IMG/VR virus record: IMGVR_UViG_3300020123_000077
Span: 1-62,711 of that record
DNA length: 62,711 nt
Direction: 5' to 3' (one strand)
Source of the DNA: a virus
This document shows positions 42,802 through 50,262 of this stretch, piece after piece (the stretch's first letter is position 1; every line of letters starts with the position of its first letter). A model generated the notes under the pieces. The model was not told where the DNA came from and ran no database searches. It saw nothing but the letters and a program-made list of their open reading frames with translations. Made by a program: the position numbers and the translations under genes.

Positions 42802-43164
42802 TTAATCGGCAACCCGACGCCATCCTTCAGGTGCGCTCTCGCGTCCATTGATGACAGCGTAAATGCCCTCTGTTAAGCCAATAGATTCATGCGTATCGAA
42901 ATTACGCAAATGTTCCAATATCGTCTCTGTGGCTTCTGTTGCTTCAACAACTTGCAAATAAGTGACAAGCGGCTCATCGGACGAATAGAAGCTAACATTA
43001 GGTTTTGCTTCAATCACATGATGATGTCCAGTTTCGCTATGCCCAACGATGTACTTTCCGCTCTCTGGCTCTGATTTCTTCGCATCTTGTGGCAACTTGC
43101 AGATGCGGATAATGTAGACTTCACCTTGACGTGCCGCCTGAATTTCTTTGTTAAATTTCTTCAT
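42802..43164 (-). CDS. Phage protein with HHH motif
   Basis: 120 residues. It has a QGEVYIIRICKLP start, a GHSETGHHHVIEAKP segment with three adjacent His and a C-terminal AVINGRESAPEGWRRVAD. Proteins of this pattern accompany DUF6745-type genes in phages and plasmids; a metal site is possible. The next gene upstream is the DUF6745-like repeat protein, nine bases apart. Confidence 0.6.
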   Translation of the reverse strand: MKKFNKEIQAARQGEVYIIRICKLPQDAKKSEPESGKYIVGHSETGHHHVIEAKPNVSFYSSDEPLVTYLQVVEATEATETILEHLRNFDTHESIGLTEGIYAVINGRESAPEGWRRVAD

Positions 43165-43173
43165 TTGTTACTC

Positions 43174-44490
43174 CTATGCTGTTAATTGAGGCTTGATAAA
43201 CTTCCCAAGCGACTTGGGAATTGGGAACATCCATTGCTGTGCTTCCAATGCGGTTTTTGCTTTGCTCTGCGTCACAATAATGGCGAATTCACGACCAGTT
43301 GCGCATCTCACTTTCAGAAAACGCTCTCTACCAGAATCCGGCAAATCAACTTCCAGAAGAGTGCCTATTTCTGGATCGCTGTCTTCATCAATCACACGAG
43401 CGTCAAGCTCTTTCAAAATTTTTGTCCATCCAACGATTTCGCATGCAGCGCGACGTTGTTCAATGTTTGCCCATGTGAGCGCTTCCGATGCGCTTGGCGG
43501 CTTGCCAGTTACCCATTCAGGAGGAATTGCTACGCCATGCCAGTGATAGAGACTCCATCCATCACGATATGCAATCGATGGCCCTTTCTCGGAATGCAAT
43601 CGTCCTTGTTGATCACGATGCAGCTCTGATGGACGGTCAGAAATAGCTAAAACATTTTCATGCCACCAAACCCATCCACATGATTTGCAAAGCGCCTCAT
43701 CAATTTCAAATCGTTCAAGCGTTTCGTTTTCCCATCCCATTTGATCACGGAAGAAGCTGACGTATGCGCACCATCCTGCTAGCCATAATTGACCGCCACG
43801 ATAGTTATTAGCGCCGCTCCCCACTTGGCTCCACACTTGGCTCCTCACTTGGCTCCTCACTTGGCTCCACACTTGGCTCTCCACTTGGCTCCTCACTTGG
43901 CTCCCCACTTGGTTCCCCACTTGGCTCCTCACTTGGCTCCACACTTGGCTCTCCACTTGGCTCCTCACTTGGCTCCCCACTTGGCTCTCCACTTGGCTCC
44001 ACACTTGGCTCCCCACTTGGCTCCTCACTTGGCTCCACACTTGGTTCCCCACTTGGCTCCTCACTTGGCTCCACACTTGGCTCCACACTTGGCTCTCCAC
44101 TTGGCTCCACACTTGGCTCCCCACTTGGCTCCTCACTTGGCTCTCCACTTGGCTCCTCGCTTGGCTCCACACTTGGCTCTCCACTTGGCTCCTCACTTGG
44201 CTCCCCACTTGGCTCTCCACTTGGCTCCACACTTGGCTCCTCACTTGCGCACCAAGTTCTTTCAGCATCATCCATGCGTATGCGCCGCCAAGCGTTGCAG
44301 CCATCGGACTACCCATACGAAGTACAACCATTGGCTTATCGAGATTGCATAGCTTGTATGCTCTCAAAGCCGCCTCAGTTGCCGTATCGAAATCTGCTGG
44401 CTCAGTTGATAAGCCGATCTTGATCCACTCATCCGACCAATCTTTAAACTTGGCAATTTGTTCTTTGCTGATGCTTGTGATTTTTTTCAC
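43174..44490 (-). CDS. DUF6745-like protein with 36 tetrapeptide (SQVx) repeats
   Basis: 438 residues. Residues 1-80 form a helical N-terminal domain; residues about 81-224 are 36 repeats of SQV followed by R, W, E or G; the C-terminal half has [36 protein letters not shown] and [10 protein letters not shown], as in DUF6745 proteins. The function is unknown. The repeat probably forms a long fibrous or solenoid spacer between two domains. Confidence 0.75.
   Translation of the reverse strand: MKKITSISKEQIAKFKDWSDEWIKIGLSTEPADFDTATEAALRAYKLCNLDKPMVVLRMGSPMAATLGGAYAWMMLKELGAQVRSQVWSQVESQVGSQVRSQVESQVWSQARSQVESQVRSQVGSQVWSQVESQVWSQVWSQVRSQVGNQVWSQVRSQVGSQVWSQVESQVGSQVRSQVESQVWSQVRSQVGNQVGSQVRSQVESQVWSQVRSQVRSQVWSQVGSGANNYRGGQLWLAGWCAYVSFFRDQMGWENETLERFEIDEALCKSCGWVWWHENVLAISDRPSELHRDQQGRLHSEKGPSIAYRDGWSLYHWHGVAIPPEWVTGKPPSASEALTWANIEQRRAACEIVGWTKILKELDARVIDEDSDPEIGTLLEVDLPDSGRERFLKVRCATGREFAIIVTQSKAKTALEAQQWMFPIPKSLGKFIKPQLTA
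43819..44250 (-). repeat. 36 tandem copies of a 12-bp unit within the DUF6745-like gene
   Basis: The unit on the coding strand is GTG nnn AGC CAA. Three codons are nearly fixed and one varies among AGG (11), TGG (10), GGG (8) and GAG (7). Two units have AAC in place of AGC (Asn) and one has GCG in place of GTG. Both other frames of the repeat stay open because the unit lacks stops, producing long false ORFs on both strands. Confidence 0.95.
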
Positions 44491-44504
44491 TTAATTCCCC
44501 CAAT

Positions 44505-44717
44505 TTAAAATCGTTTGATTAACTGACGCATCACTGGATGCACATGATGATTCTTTTCTGCTCGCATCTTTGCCGCTACCGCATCCCACTTCTCCTGATC
44601 TTCAGCGCTCATTGGAGCAGGCTTCCAACCAAGCTCTGATACCCATTGCTTATGTTCTGCAATGACTTCTTCATCTGTACGATCATCCGAAGGATCGCGG
44701 TCTGGATCGATTCTCAT
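44505..44717 (-). CDS. Small acidic protein
   Basis: 70 residues with an acidic N-terminus (RIDPDRDPSDDRTDEEVIAEHKQW) and a helical end (HHVHPVMRQLIKRF). Overlaps the start of the repeat-protein operon by proximity and the next gene by four bases. Unrecognised. Confidence 0.48.
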   Translation of the reverse strand: MRIDPDRDPSDDRTDEEVIAEHKQWVSELGWKPAPMSAEDQEKWDAVAAKMRAEKNHHVHPVMRQLIKRF

Positions 44718-44905
44718 TTTGAAAATACCTTTGCTAAATCAGCGCGGCGGTCGCATTCTTTTTTTGCACGGTCAAGTCCAAGGCTCTTTCCGATTGTTGC
44801 GTAACGTACTGAAGCAGTGATGCCAGTTTTGTAGACCTCATAAGCCTTGTCTGTTTGTGTTACCCAGAAATCGCCGTTCTCGTAAAGTGGCAATGCTGTC
44901 TTCAT
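44714..44905 (-). CDS. First gene of the leftward early operon, small unknown
   Basis: 63 residues from the ATG at 44905, chosen for GGGAG upstream; an extended frame reaches back across the promoter and is rejected. Beta-rich start (TALPLYENGDFWVTQTDKAYEVY) and a basic helical end (GLDRAKKECDRRADL). Unrecognised. Confidence 0.5.
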   Translation of the reverse strand: MKTALPLYENGDFWVTQTDKAYEVYKTGITASVRYATIGKSLGLDRAKKECDRRADLAKVFSK

Positions 44906-44947
44906 GCTTACTCCCGTATGTTCTGTGTTTGGTGATGCGATGTAGAG

Positions 44948-44976
44948 ATTATTATCCAAATAAACCGACATTGCAA
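44948..44976 (-). promoter_or_regulatory. Leftward early promoter
   Basis: TTGCAA (44976-44971) and AATAAT (44953-44948, five of six match TATAAT) are 17 bp apart on the minus strand. The -35 box lies in the left arm of the operator palindrome. It would serve the leftward early operon beginning at 44905. Confidence 0.55.
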
Positions 44977-44999
44977 CAACTTTCTGAAATCTGTTGCAA
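44971..44999. promoter_or_regulatory. Operator palindrome between divergent promoters
   Basis: TTGCAACA (44971-44978) and TGTTGCAA (44992-44999) form a perfect inverted repeat with 13 bp between. Each arm contains the -35 box of one of the two divergent promoters, so a dimer bound here would block both. The neighbouring Cro-like protein is the natural candidate to bind it. Confidence 0.6.
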
Positions 45000-45022
45000 A
45001 ATAGTTTGATCTGTTTTATGAT
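44994..45022 (+). promoter_or_regulatory. Rightward early promoter
   Basis: TTGCAA (44994-44999), a 17-bp spacer and TATGAT (45017-45022, five of six match) stand upstream of the Cro-like gene, whose ATG has AAAGGAG seven bases before it. The -35 is part of the operator palindrome. Confidence 0.6.
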
Positions 45023-45048
45023 TAAGACTAGCAAAGGAGAATCACAAT

Positions 45049-45240
45049 ATGGATAAACTTAAATTTGTAAGAGAGCGCTTAGGCGCGTTGAAGTCAAAGA
45101 AGCGCTGGCCTGAATTGTCGTTTATATCAGGAGTATCTAATAGGACACTTTACAACGTCTTTTCATCTGACCATACGCCAGACACAGCAACGATTGAAAA
45201 ACTGCATAATGCTATTAAAGAAATGGGAGCGAGGAAATGA
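45049..45240 (+). CDS. Cro-like helix-turn-helix regulator
   Basis: 63 residues. Helix-turn-helix region around WPELSFISGVSNRTLYNVFS, followed by a helix TATIEKLHNAIKEMG; small, basic, like phage Cro/XRE-type proteins. It is the first rightward gene right after the palindrome, so it probably binds it and represses both promoters. A partner repressor gene was not found. Confidence 0.7.
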   Translation: MDKLKFVRERLGALKSKKRWPELSFISGVSNRTLYNVFSSDHTPDTATIEKLHNAIKEMGARK

Positions 45241-45467
45241 AATTAGATAAAGAAATGCTGCGCGGCCAAGAGCGCTATCATACATCTATGATCAAAGCCG
45301 AAAAACATTTACGCGCTGCAGCCGAAGCATTGCGTCTGATGTATTACAACGCTGGCGTGGCTGGCTATCCAATTAAAGGAATTGATGACCAGCGCGTAAC
45401 TCTCCAAGAAGAATGTCGTGACTATGCTATTTATTTGGAATCAATTATAAATAAGGTGACAGCATGA
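45237..45467 (+). CDS. Small hypothetical early protein
   Basis: 76 residues, helical, with a Lys/Ala-rich middle (HTSMIKAEKHLRAAAEALRLMYY) and a C-terminal YLESIINK helix. ATGA overlaps with both neighbours. Unrecognised. Confidence 0.48.
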   Translation: MKLDKEMLRGQERYHTSMIKAEKHLRAAAEALRLMYYNAGVAGYPIKGIDDQRVTLQEECRDYAIYLESIINKVTA

Positions 45468-45859
45468 AAATCCCACCAAAACAAAACGCTACATACAAAA
45501 TATGCGAAGCTCTCTATAGACATGGTATGTCGGTAACGCTGGATGAGGGTATTGCGCTTCATGGCTACACTGGCGCTCCAAAATATAGCATCATGCTGAA
45601 CCTATACACGTCCATGTGTGACACAGGTTATATTACAGAAGTAGACGGCGTCTATTCTCTTGCGTCACATATGCAACGATACTTTGATGGTTGCGAAAAA
45701 AAGGAAGTGGTAAGAGTGGCGACTCATAATGTTCTGCCGAAGTATGTTAGACCATTTCGACCTATGCCAGTGCAGCCACGCGATCCGCGATTAAGTTCGA
45801 CTGCCTATCGCACAAGTGGTACGTCAGAGGAAAAGAAAATTAATGGAGTGAAGATATGA
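45464..45859 (+). CDS. Early protein with possible winged-helix fold
   Basis: 131 residues. The N-terminal half (CEALYRHGMSVTLDEGIALHGY... YTSMCDTGYITEVDGVYSLA) resembles a winged HTH; the rest is Pro/Arg-rich and unstructured (RPFRPMPVQPRDPRL). Gene order suggests a DNA-metabolism or regulatory role. No family name can be given. Confidence 0.45.
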   Translation: MKIPPKQNATYKICEALYRHGMSVTLDEGIALHGYTGAPKYSIMLNLYTSMCDTGYITEVDGVYSLASHMQRYFDGCEKKEVVRVATHNVLPKYVRPFRPMPVQPRDPRLSSTAYRTSGTSEEKKINGVKI

Positions 45860-46140
45860 ACAACCTCGAACAAATACGCAAAGACTATCCAAACACTACA
45901 GGATACATTGAAGACTTGGAAGCGAAGTTATACGCATCGAATCGTCTCAACGAATCACAGGCGCAAGTCGTATTCATGCTTCAGCGTTCCGAGAGGATCG
46001 ACAAAGCCCGCATCCTTGGATTGCAACAGGATTTGGAAAACAGATTGATTGCAATGCATCTGCTTGAAAAAGCAAAGGATGACATCATTGCAAGCCTCAA
46101 GGGACAGATTGAATCATTGCGGGCATTGTACGAAAGATGA
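45856..46140 (+). CDS. Coiled-coil early protein
   Basis: 94 residues, nearly all helix (YIEDLEAKLYASNRLNESQAQ, LQQDLENRLIAMHLLEKAKDD, LKGQIESLRALYER), typical of a coiled coil. ATGA overlap with NinB-like gene next. Unrecognised. Confidence 0.5.
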   Translation: MNNLEQIRKDYPNTTGYIEDLEAKLYASNRLNESQAQVVFMLQRSERIDKARILGLQQDLENRLIAMHLLEKAKDDIIASLKGQIESLRALYER

Positions 46141-46559
46141 ATCTATACCGTGAATTTGTCCTGAAGACTGCCTATGATGCAAAGGTACTCTGGACGTTCG
46201 TCAAGGCCAATGCAAGCGCTCTATCTGCTAACGGCACACCCATGCGCGTGATTGTCACTGACGAAGAACTAGACCGCTTGGATGAGCAGATAAAATACTA
46301 CTTTGGCCCATTCATGAAACAGGTTGAGGAATCGGCATGGGTAGAGGGCAAGCGCCACTCAAAGGAAGTCTGGCACGAATACTTTGCCAAACTGTTTTTA
46401 CCTGCACGTGAAATTATTCTGCCCGACGGCGAAGTCGTTGTAAAGCGCGGATCAATCGCAAGAGGTCAGATCGGCATGAAAGCAATGGCGAAATATCAGT
46501 TACAGGTTGAAGCATATTGCGCTTCTGAATTGGGCGTGGTGTTTGAGGAAGCAGCATGA
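46137..46559 (+). CDS. ninB: NinB-like recombination protein
   Basis: 140 residues. The pattern YFGPFMKQVEESAWVEG, KEVWHEYFAKLFLP, ILPDGEVVVKRGSIARGQIG and VEAYCASELGVVF is that of NinB/Orf-type proteins, which in phages bind single-stranded DNA and help recombination. The next two genes are the HNH and RusA-like nucleases, as in lambdoid nin regions. Confidence 0.7.
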   Translation: MNLYREFVLKTAYDAKVLWTFVKANASALSANGTPMRVIVTDEELDRLDEQIKYYFGPFMKQVEESAWVEGKRHSKEVWHEYFAKLFLPAREIILPDGEVVVKRGSIARGQIGMKAMAKYQLQVEAYCASELGVVFEEAA

Positions 46560-46882
46560 AAGGAAAGCCGCCTAACAAAGCGGAGAAACTTTACCACGAC
46601 CAGCTTTGTTCACTTGTTGGGTGCATTGCCTGCCGGATTGATGGCAATCTCAATTTTTATGTTTCGGTACATCACATCGATGGCAGAACCAAACCAGGCG
46701 CACACCTAAAAGTCCTGCCGCTTTGTGCGCCACATCATCAACAAGACGATGCCGACCCCGCAGGACGCATTGCAGTACATCCAAACAAAGCACGATTTGA
46801 GGAAAAATACGGTCGCCAAATGTACCTCAATGACCTCTGCAATCTCCACATAAAAAGAGTAACAGAAAAATGCACAGATTAG
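46556..46882 (+). CDS. HNH nuclease, Ref/DUF968-like
   Basis: 108 residues. A HNH pattern: CIACRIDG, then VHHIDGRTKPGAH, LPLCAPHHQQ and an Arg/Phe-rich FEEKYGRQMYL end. It fits the Ref family, which cuts DNA in RecA complexes. In this place between NinB and RusA it would handle recombination intermediates. Confidence 0.7.
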   Translation: MKGKPPNKAEKLYHDQLCSLVGCIACRIDGNLNFYVSVHHIDGRTKPGAHLKVLPLCAPHHQQDDADPAGRIAVHPNKARFEEKYGRQMYLNDLCNLHIKRVTEKCTD

Positions 46883-47238
46883 AACTTCCTCTTGCGCCTA
46901 CCGCCAATCACAGCTACACGACAATTGGCCGCAAGCGCATCGTCAGCAAGGACACAGAGACGTTCAGACAAGAAGTATGGTTCATCGTCAAGCAGCAGAA
47001 AATAAAGCCGCTAACCGGGCGCTTATCGATTGCCATCGGCGTTTTTCCGAAGACGCAAGCGCGCAACGATATCGACAATCGCATCAAGCCGGTACTGGAC
47101 GCCTTAACGCTGGCCGGTGCTTGGCAGGATGACTCGCAGATCGACTACATCTCTGTAGAGCGCTGCGCAGTCGTAAAGGGCGGCAAGATGATTGTTGTAA
47201 TTTCGCAAATAGACTCTCCCATCATTTCCCAATCCTAA
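46870..47238 (+). CDS. rusA: RusA-like Holliday-junction resolvase
   Basis: 122 residues, with LPLAPTANHSYTTIG at the start and the active-site motif RNDIDNRIKPVLDALT (Asp residues 70 and 72, and Lys 76 by rough count), then QIDYISVERC. RusA cuts four-way junctions symmetrically. Together with the ERF, exonuclease and NinB genes it gives the phage a recombination set. It overlaps the HNH gene by 13 bases. Confidence 0.88.
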   Translation: MHRLELPLAPTANHSYTTIGRKRIVSKDTETFRQEVWFIVKQQKIKPLTGRLSIAIGVFPKTQARNDIDNRIKPVLDALTLAGAWQDDSQIDYISVERCAVVKGGKMIVVISQIDSPIISQS

Positions 47239-47308
47239 CCAATTAATCAATATAACCATTTGAGATTTATCAACCGTCGTTTATGTTGCATTGCGGGATA
47301 GAAAGAGA

Positions 47309-47337
47309 TTGACAATTATCAATTGGTGAATGACAAT
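47309..47337 (+). promoter_or_regulatory. Promoter with overlapping palindrome before the ParB-like gene
   Basis: TTGACA (47309-47314), 17 bp, GACAAT (47332-47337, four of six match). The 16-bp palindrome covers the -35 box and part of the spacer, so a regulator bound there would block polymerase. The TTGACA is an exact consensus. Confidence 0.5.
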
Positions 47338-47391
47338 AATTACTCAAGGCTATGACGGCCTATTGAGCTGGGAAAAGATGAATCTTTCGAT

Positions 47392-47465
47392 AAAACCCAT
47401 ATTGTTGACCCTTCAAGACGCCAGTCGCCTTAGCTCGGGAACGTCATCGACTTTATGGGTTTTTT
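47392..47465 (+). ncRNA. Leader hairpin with T tract
   Basis: Ten perfect base pairs enclose 52 nt (GACG at 47417 and CGTC at 47442 may pair inside), and six T's follow at 47460-47465. It may be an attenuator in the 5' leader of the ParB-like gene; the large loop makes a simple terminator doubtful. Confidence 0.35.
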
Positions 47466-47568
47466 CCAAGGATTTATCTTGAAACAAAAATACATATACA
47501 ACCGAGTAATAAGGCCAAACGAACAGCCTTTAATCGTTCGTGACTCGTGCAAACTAAAGGAAATACAA

Positions 47569-48414
47569 ATGAAAACTCAAGTAATGGTAATCACGCCAGA
47601 AGTGGCAGAACAAATGTTAACAGGCAATAAAGATAATCGAAATATCCGAAAAATGTGGGTTAAGCAGTTGTCAGGGATGATGACTCGCGGAGAATTTATT
47701 CTTACGCACCAAGGAATTGCATTTTCTGCTTCTGGTCGCTTGCTTGATGGGCAACATCGACTTCTCGCTATTATCGATTCTGGCGAAACGATTCAAATGA
47801 TGGTAACGCGTGATGCCGATGAATCATCGTTTGTGGCATTGGATATCGGTGCAAAGCGTAGTTTTTCTGATTTGTATGGCGCTACTCCTGATTGTTCTGG
47901 TGTCGCAGCATGGCTTGGCAAAGTTATGCATTCGCAACCATCACCCGCTCAGAAATACAAAATTTACCAAGTGATTGAGCCGTTTGTTAATGATTTGATG
48001 GATTTTTGCCCATCAAAACGCAAGGGAATCACAAATTCTCAGGTTGTAGCCGCTGCAATCATTCGCATGCTGAACGGCGAAGACCAAGACTATATCAAGC
48101 TTATTTATGCCAATCTTGCGCACGCATCAATCAGTGAGCTTCCTCCTATCGGTCGTTGCTTCGTTGATCAGATTTTTTCTTTAATCAGTTCATCACATTC
48201 AACAAATGTCTATGACACATTTGCACGTGCCATTCAGGTATTCGACCAGACAAAAAGTGAGGCTCGTCGTTTGGTGATTCGTTCTCATCTTGAATCAACT
48301 GATTTTGCTCGTACGATTCTAAGCGGCTATTTGGACGAAAAGAAACCGGCCAGTAAAGCGCCGGTATCGACTCGTGCAAAGTCAACTAAATTATCGCACG
48401 TCAAGGTAGCTTAA
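47569..48414 (+). CDS. ParB-like phage protein
   Basis: 281 residues from the ATG at 47569 with AAAGGA upstream (an extended frame begins at 47455 inside the leader). The pattern VMVITPEVAEQMLTGNKDNRN, IRKMWVKQLSGMMTRGEF and SASGRLLDGQHRLLAIIDSG is that of phage ParB-nuclease/partition-related proteins. The C-terminal half is unknown. A palindrome over its promoter suggests self-regulation. Role in replication or copy control is inferred. Confidence 0.68.
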   Translation: MKTQVMVITPEVAEQMLTGNKDNRNIRKMWVKQLSGMMTRGEFILTHQGIAFSASGRLLDGQHRLLAIIDSGETIQMMVTRDADESSFVALDIGAKRSFSDLYGATPDCSGVAAWLGKVMHSQPSPAQKYKIYQVIEPFVNDLMDFCPSKRKGITNSQVVAAAIIRMLNGEDQDYIKLIYANLAHASISELPPIGRCFVDQIFSLISSSHSTNVYDTFARAIQVFDQTKSEARRLVIRSHLESTDFARTILSGYLDEKKPASKAPVSTRAKSTKLSHVKVA

Positions 48415-48436
48415 ACAATATCAGATTGACACAGAC

Positions 48437-49216
48437 GTGCACTACTACAAAAGAAATATCGGAGACTACGCAAAGAAAGCCGGAAGGCTTTCGATGCTGC
48501 AGCACGGTTCGTACACGCTTTTGATTGATGCGTGCTACGACCGTGAGAAGTTCCCAACGCTTGAAGATGCGATTGAATGGACTTGGGCATCTACCACGGA
48601 GGAGATAGAAGCTGTTCAGTTTGTTTTGAAAAAGTTTTTCACGCTTGAAAACGGTGTGTATGTGCAGAATCACATAAAAGAAGACTTGGAAAAATACAGT
48701 GAAAATGCAGAGATAAACAAACGGATCGCTATAGAACGCGAAACGAAGCGTAAAGAAAATAGCACGAAGCGTGCACAGAACGTACACGAAGCGCCACCTA
48801 ACCATAAACCACTAACCAAGAACCAAGAACCATTAACCAAAAAAGACATTACGCCTGAAGGCGATTTATTCCTTGGGGTGCAAGAGCAAATCGTCAAAGA
48901 CTTCAAGGCACTTCGAATAACACATCGGGCAAAGGTAACGAAAACGGCAATCGATGGTATTAAGCGTGAGGCATTGAAAGCAGGGGTTAGTTTTGAGGAC
49001 GCATTGCGAATTTGCTGCGAGCGTGGATGGCGCGGGTTTAAGGCTGAATGGCTATTACCGAAAGAAAATGGAATTAACGCCCCTCCCGCATTCATTGCAA
49101 AACCAATCCTACCAGTAGACCAGCAAGTGCCAGTACTAGCCAATCTACCGCGTAAGACTGAAACAGGAATGGAACTGGCAGCACAAGCACGGCAGGCATT
49201 GAAAAAGGTAGTTTAA
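48437..49216 (+). CDS. DUF1376 replication-type protein
   Basis: 259 residues from a GTG. The N-terminal domain HYYKRNIGDYAKKAGRLSML, LIDACYDREKFP is DUF1376 (YdaU-like), found in phage replication modules. A charged linker (KRKENSTKRAQ) leads to a C-terminal helical part (RICCERGWRGFKAEWLLP) like phage replication initiators. It is the only clear replication candidate in this genome, so the phage probably relies on the host replisome. Confidence 0.78.
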   Translation: MHYYKRNIGDYAKKAGRLSMLQHGSYTLLIDACYDREKFPTLEDAIEWTWASTTEEIEAVQFVLKKFFTLENGVYVQNHIKEDLEKYSENAEINKRIAIERETKRKENSTKRAQNVHEAPPNHKPLTKNQEPLTKKDITPEGDLFLGVQEQIVKDFKALRITHRAKVTKTAIDGIKREALKAGVSFEDALRICCERGWRGFKAEWLLPKENGINAPPAFIAKPILPVDQQVPVLANLPRKTETGMELAAQARQALKKVV

Positions 49217-49260
49217 TCTTGGGATTAATTGAAGCGAAGAAACTATTGAGGAAGATGTAA

Positions 49261-49692
49261 ATGCCGATAAAACCAGAAAACCGCGCACGCTATCCGAAAG
49301 ACTGGAAACAGATCGTTTCTAAGGTGCGTGAACGTTCTGGCGATTGCTGTGAGGGAAGTCCGGCATATCCTGATTGTAGGCGTCCAAACGGATCACTGCT
49401 GAACAAGCGAACTGGCGAGATAACAACTGACAGCATGATTGCGGAAGTTTGGCAACTTGTTGATGGTGATCGAGTGGTCAAGATTGTTTTGACTACAGCG
49501 CATTTAAATCATGTTCCTGAAGACTGCGATTTGGATAATTTGCGTCATTGGTGCCAGCGTTGTCATTTGCAATATGATGCGGCGCATCACGCGATAAATG
49601 CAAGAGCAACGCGTCAATCAAAGAAAGCGATTGGCGATTTGTTCGGTATGGAGCAGCAATCCTTAACTGTTGTGACGGGCGGAGAAAATTAG
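49261..49692 (+). CDS. HNH-type zinc endonuclease
   Basis: 143 residues. RSGDCCEG, DCRRPN, then TAHLNHVPEDCDLDNLRHWCQRCHLQYDAAHH show a zinc-knuckle HNH pattern (CxxC pairs plus the HLNH and HH). Proteins like this accompany phage replication genes. It may be a working phage nuclease, not a homing gene. Four small ORFs follow. Confidence 0.72.
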   Translation: MPIKPENRARYPKDWKQIVSKVRERSGDCCEGSPAYPDCRRPNGSLLNKRTGEITTDSMIAEVWQLVDGDRVVKIVLTTAHLNHVPEDCDLDNLRHWCQRCHLQYDAAHHAINARATRQSKKAIGDLFGMEQQSLTVVTGGEN

Positions 49693-49907
49693 TGCCGCAT
49701 GTTAAATGTATAAATTGTTCTCATTGTGATTTATCAACCTATCCGCGACAAGCAAACATCGGATATGGCCGCTGCAAGCAGGAAAAGCTTTTAGGCGTAT
49801 TTGAAAGTATCACAATAGAACGAGACTGCAGTAAGTACGAATTAGCGTCTGGAGCGGTTTTGATTGATCGCAGGGCGTGGCTGAATAATTTTGAAAGAAG
49901 CGCATGA
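49692..49907 (+). CDS. Small Cys-rich protein
   Basis: 71 residues from a GTG overlapping the HNH stop. CINCSHCDLS at the start, then GYGRCKQEK and ERDCSKYE give five Cys in a zinc-finger-like arrangement. It ends in a helix (WLNNFERS). It may bind nucleic acid. Unrecognised. Confidence 0.55.
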   Translation: MPHVKCINCSHCDLSTYPRQANIGYGRCKQEKLLGVFESITIERDCSKYELASGAVLIDRRAWLNNFERSA

Positions 49908-50161
49908 AGACAACGAATTTATACGACAAAAAGGGATGTGAAGGTTTTGTTAAAAGAGCAGATGGCGCGTGGTGGATTCAAGATGGTCAATTAACCTCCA
50001 TGTCACCAAATCAAATGAAGAAATTGGAAAGATATGCAAAAACTGTATTTCTCAATGAAAGAACGCCATATTTTTCTGAGTGCCTCGGATATCTGAAAGC
50101 ATTACTGAAACATCGTTTGGCATGCGCATTTTATGTTATTGCAAAGAAACTAACAGGATAA
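49904..50161 (+). CDS. Small hypothetical protein
   Basis: 85 residues, basic, with FVKRADGAWWIQDGQLTSMS and a hydrophobic-helical C-terminus (LKHRLACAFYVIAKKL). ATGA overlap with the gene before. Unrecognised. Confidence 0.48.
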   Translation: MKTTNLYDKKGCEGFVKRADGAWWIQDGQLTSMSPNQMKKLERYAKTVFLNERTPYFSECLGYLKALLKHRLACAFYVIAKKLTG

Positions 50162-50178
50162 TTTTGAGAGTGGATGAG

Positions 50179-50262
50179 ATGAAATATTCAAAAGTAATAT
50201 GGCAGTGGATTGAATATATTTTTTTATCAAGGGCAAGCAGAAAATGGAAGGGGATGAGATGA
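50179..50262 (+). CDS. Possible 27-residue peptide
   Basis: A short frame from ATG at 50179 to TGA at 50262. It overlaps the HNH start (ATGAGATGA). The product is basic with a Trp/Tyr/Phe-rich segment (VIWQWIEYIFL). It may be a remnant of the region displaced by the HNH insertion. Confidence 0.3.
   Translation: MKYSKVIWQWIEYIFLSRASRKWKGMR

Larger units (their letters stand above)
47239..47568 (+). other. 330-bp intergenic region with promoter, operator-like palindrome and hairpin
   Basis: No convincing CDS. It holds a near-perfect palindrome ATTGACAATTATCAAT (47308-47323, 14 of 16 symmetric), a TTGACA/GACAAT promoter with 17-bp spacing (47309-47337), a half-site TGTTGCA (47284-47290) like the early operator, and a 10-bp perfect stem AAAACCCATA/TATGGGTTTT (47392-47401/47454-47463) followed by T's. 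The gene 47569 starts after a normal RBS. Confidence 0.5.

Noticed and set aside
43819-44250. CRISPR-like array
   Set aside because: Units are 12 bp, contiguous and coding, with no spacers; there are no cas genes.
43808-44275. Leftward ORF of EPSG/EPSV repeats
   Set aside because: Same cause as the previous one: another frame of the repeat in the same gene, with no separate start signal.
43789-44352. Long rightward ORF of APHL repeats
   Set aside because: It is the complement of the 12-bp repeats in the DUF6745-like gene, open only because the unit has no stop in any frame. It has no RBS and a non-protein-like composition.
44906-45034. Longer start for the first leftward early gene
   Set aside because: It would cross the operator and promoters. 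The ATG at 44905 has an RBS and gives a normal size.
47455-47568. Upstream extension of the ParB-like gene
   Set aside because: It lies in the leader hairpin with no RBS; the ATG at 47569 has AAAGGA and starts the conserved motif.
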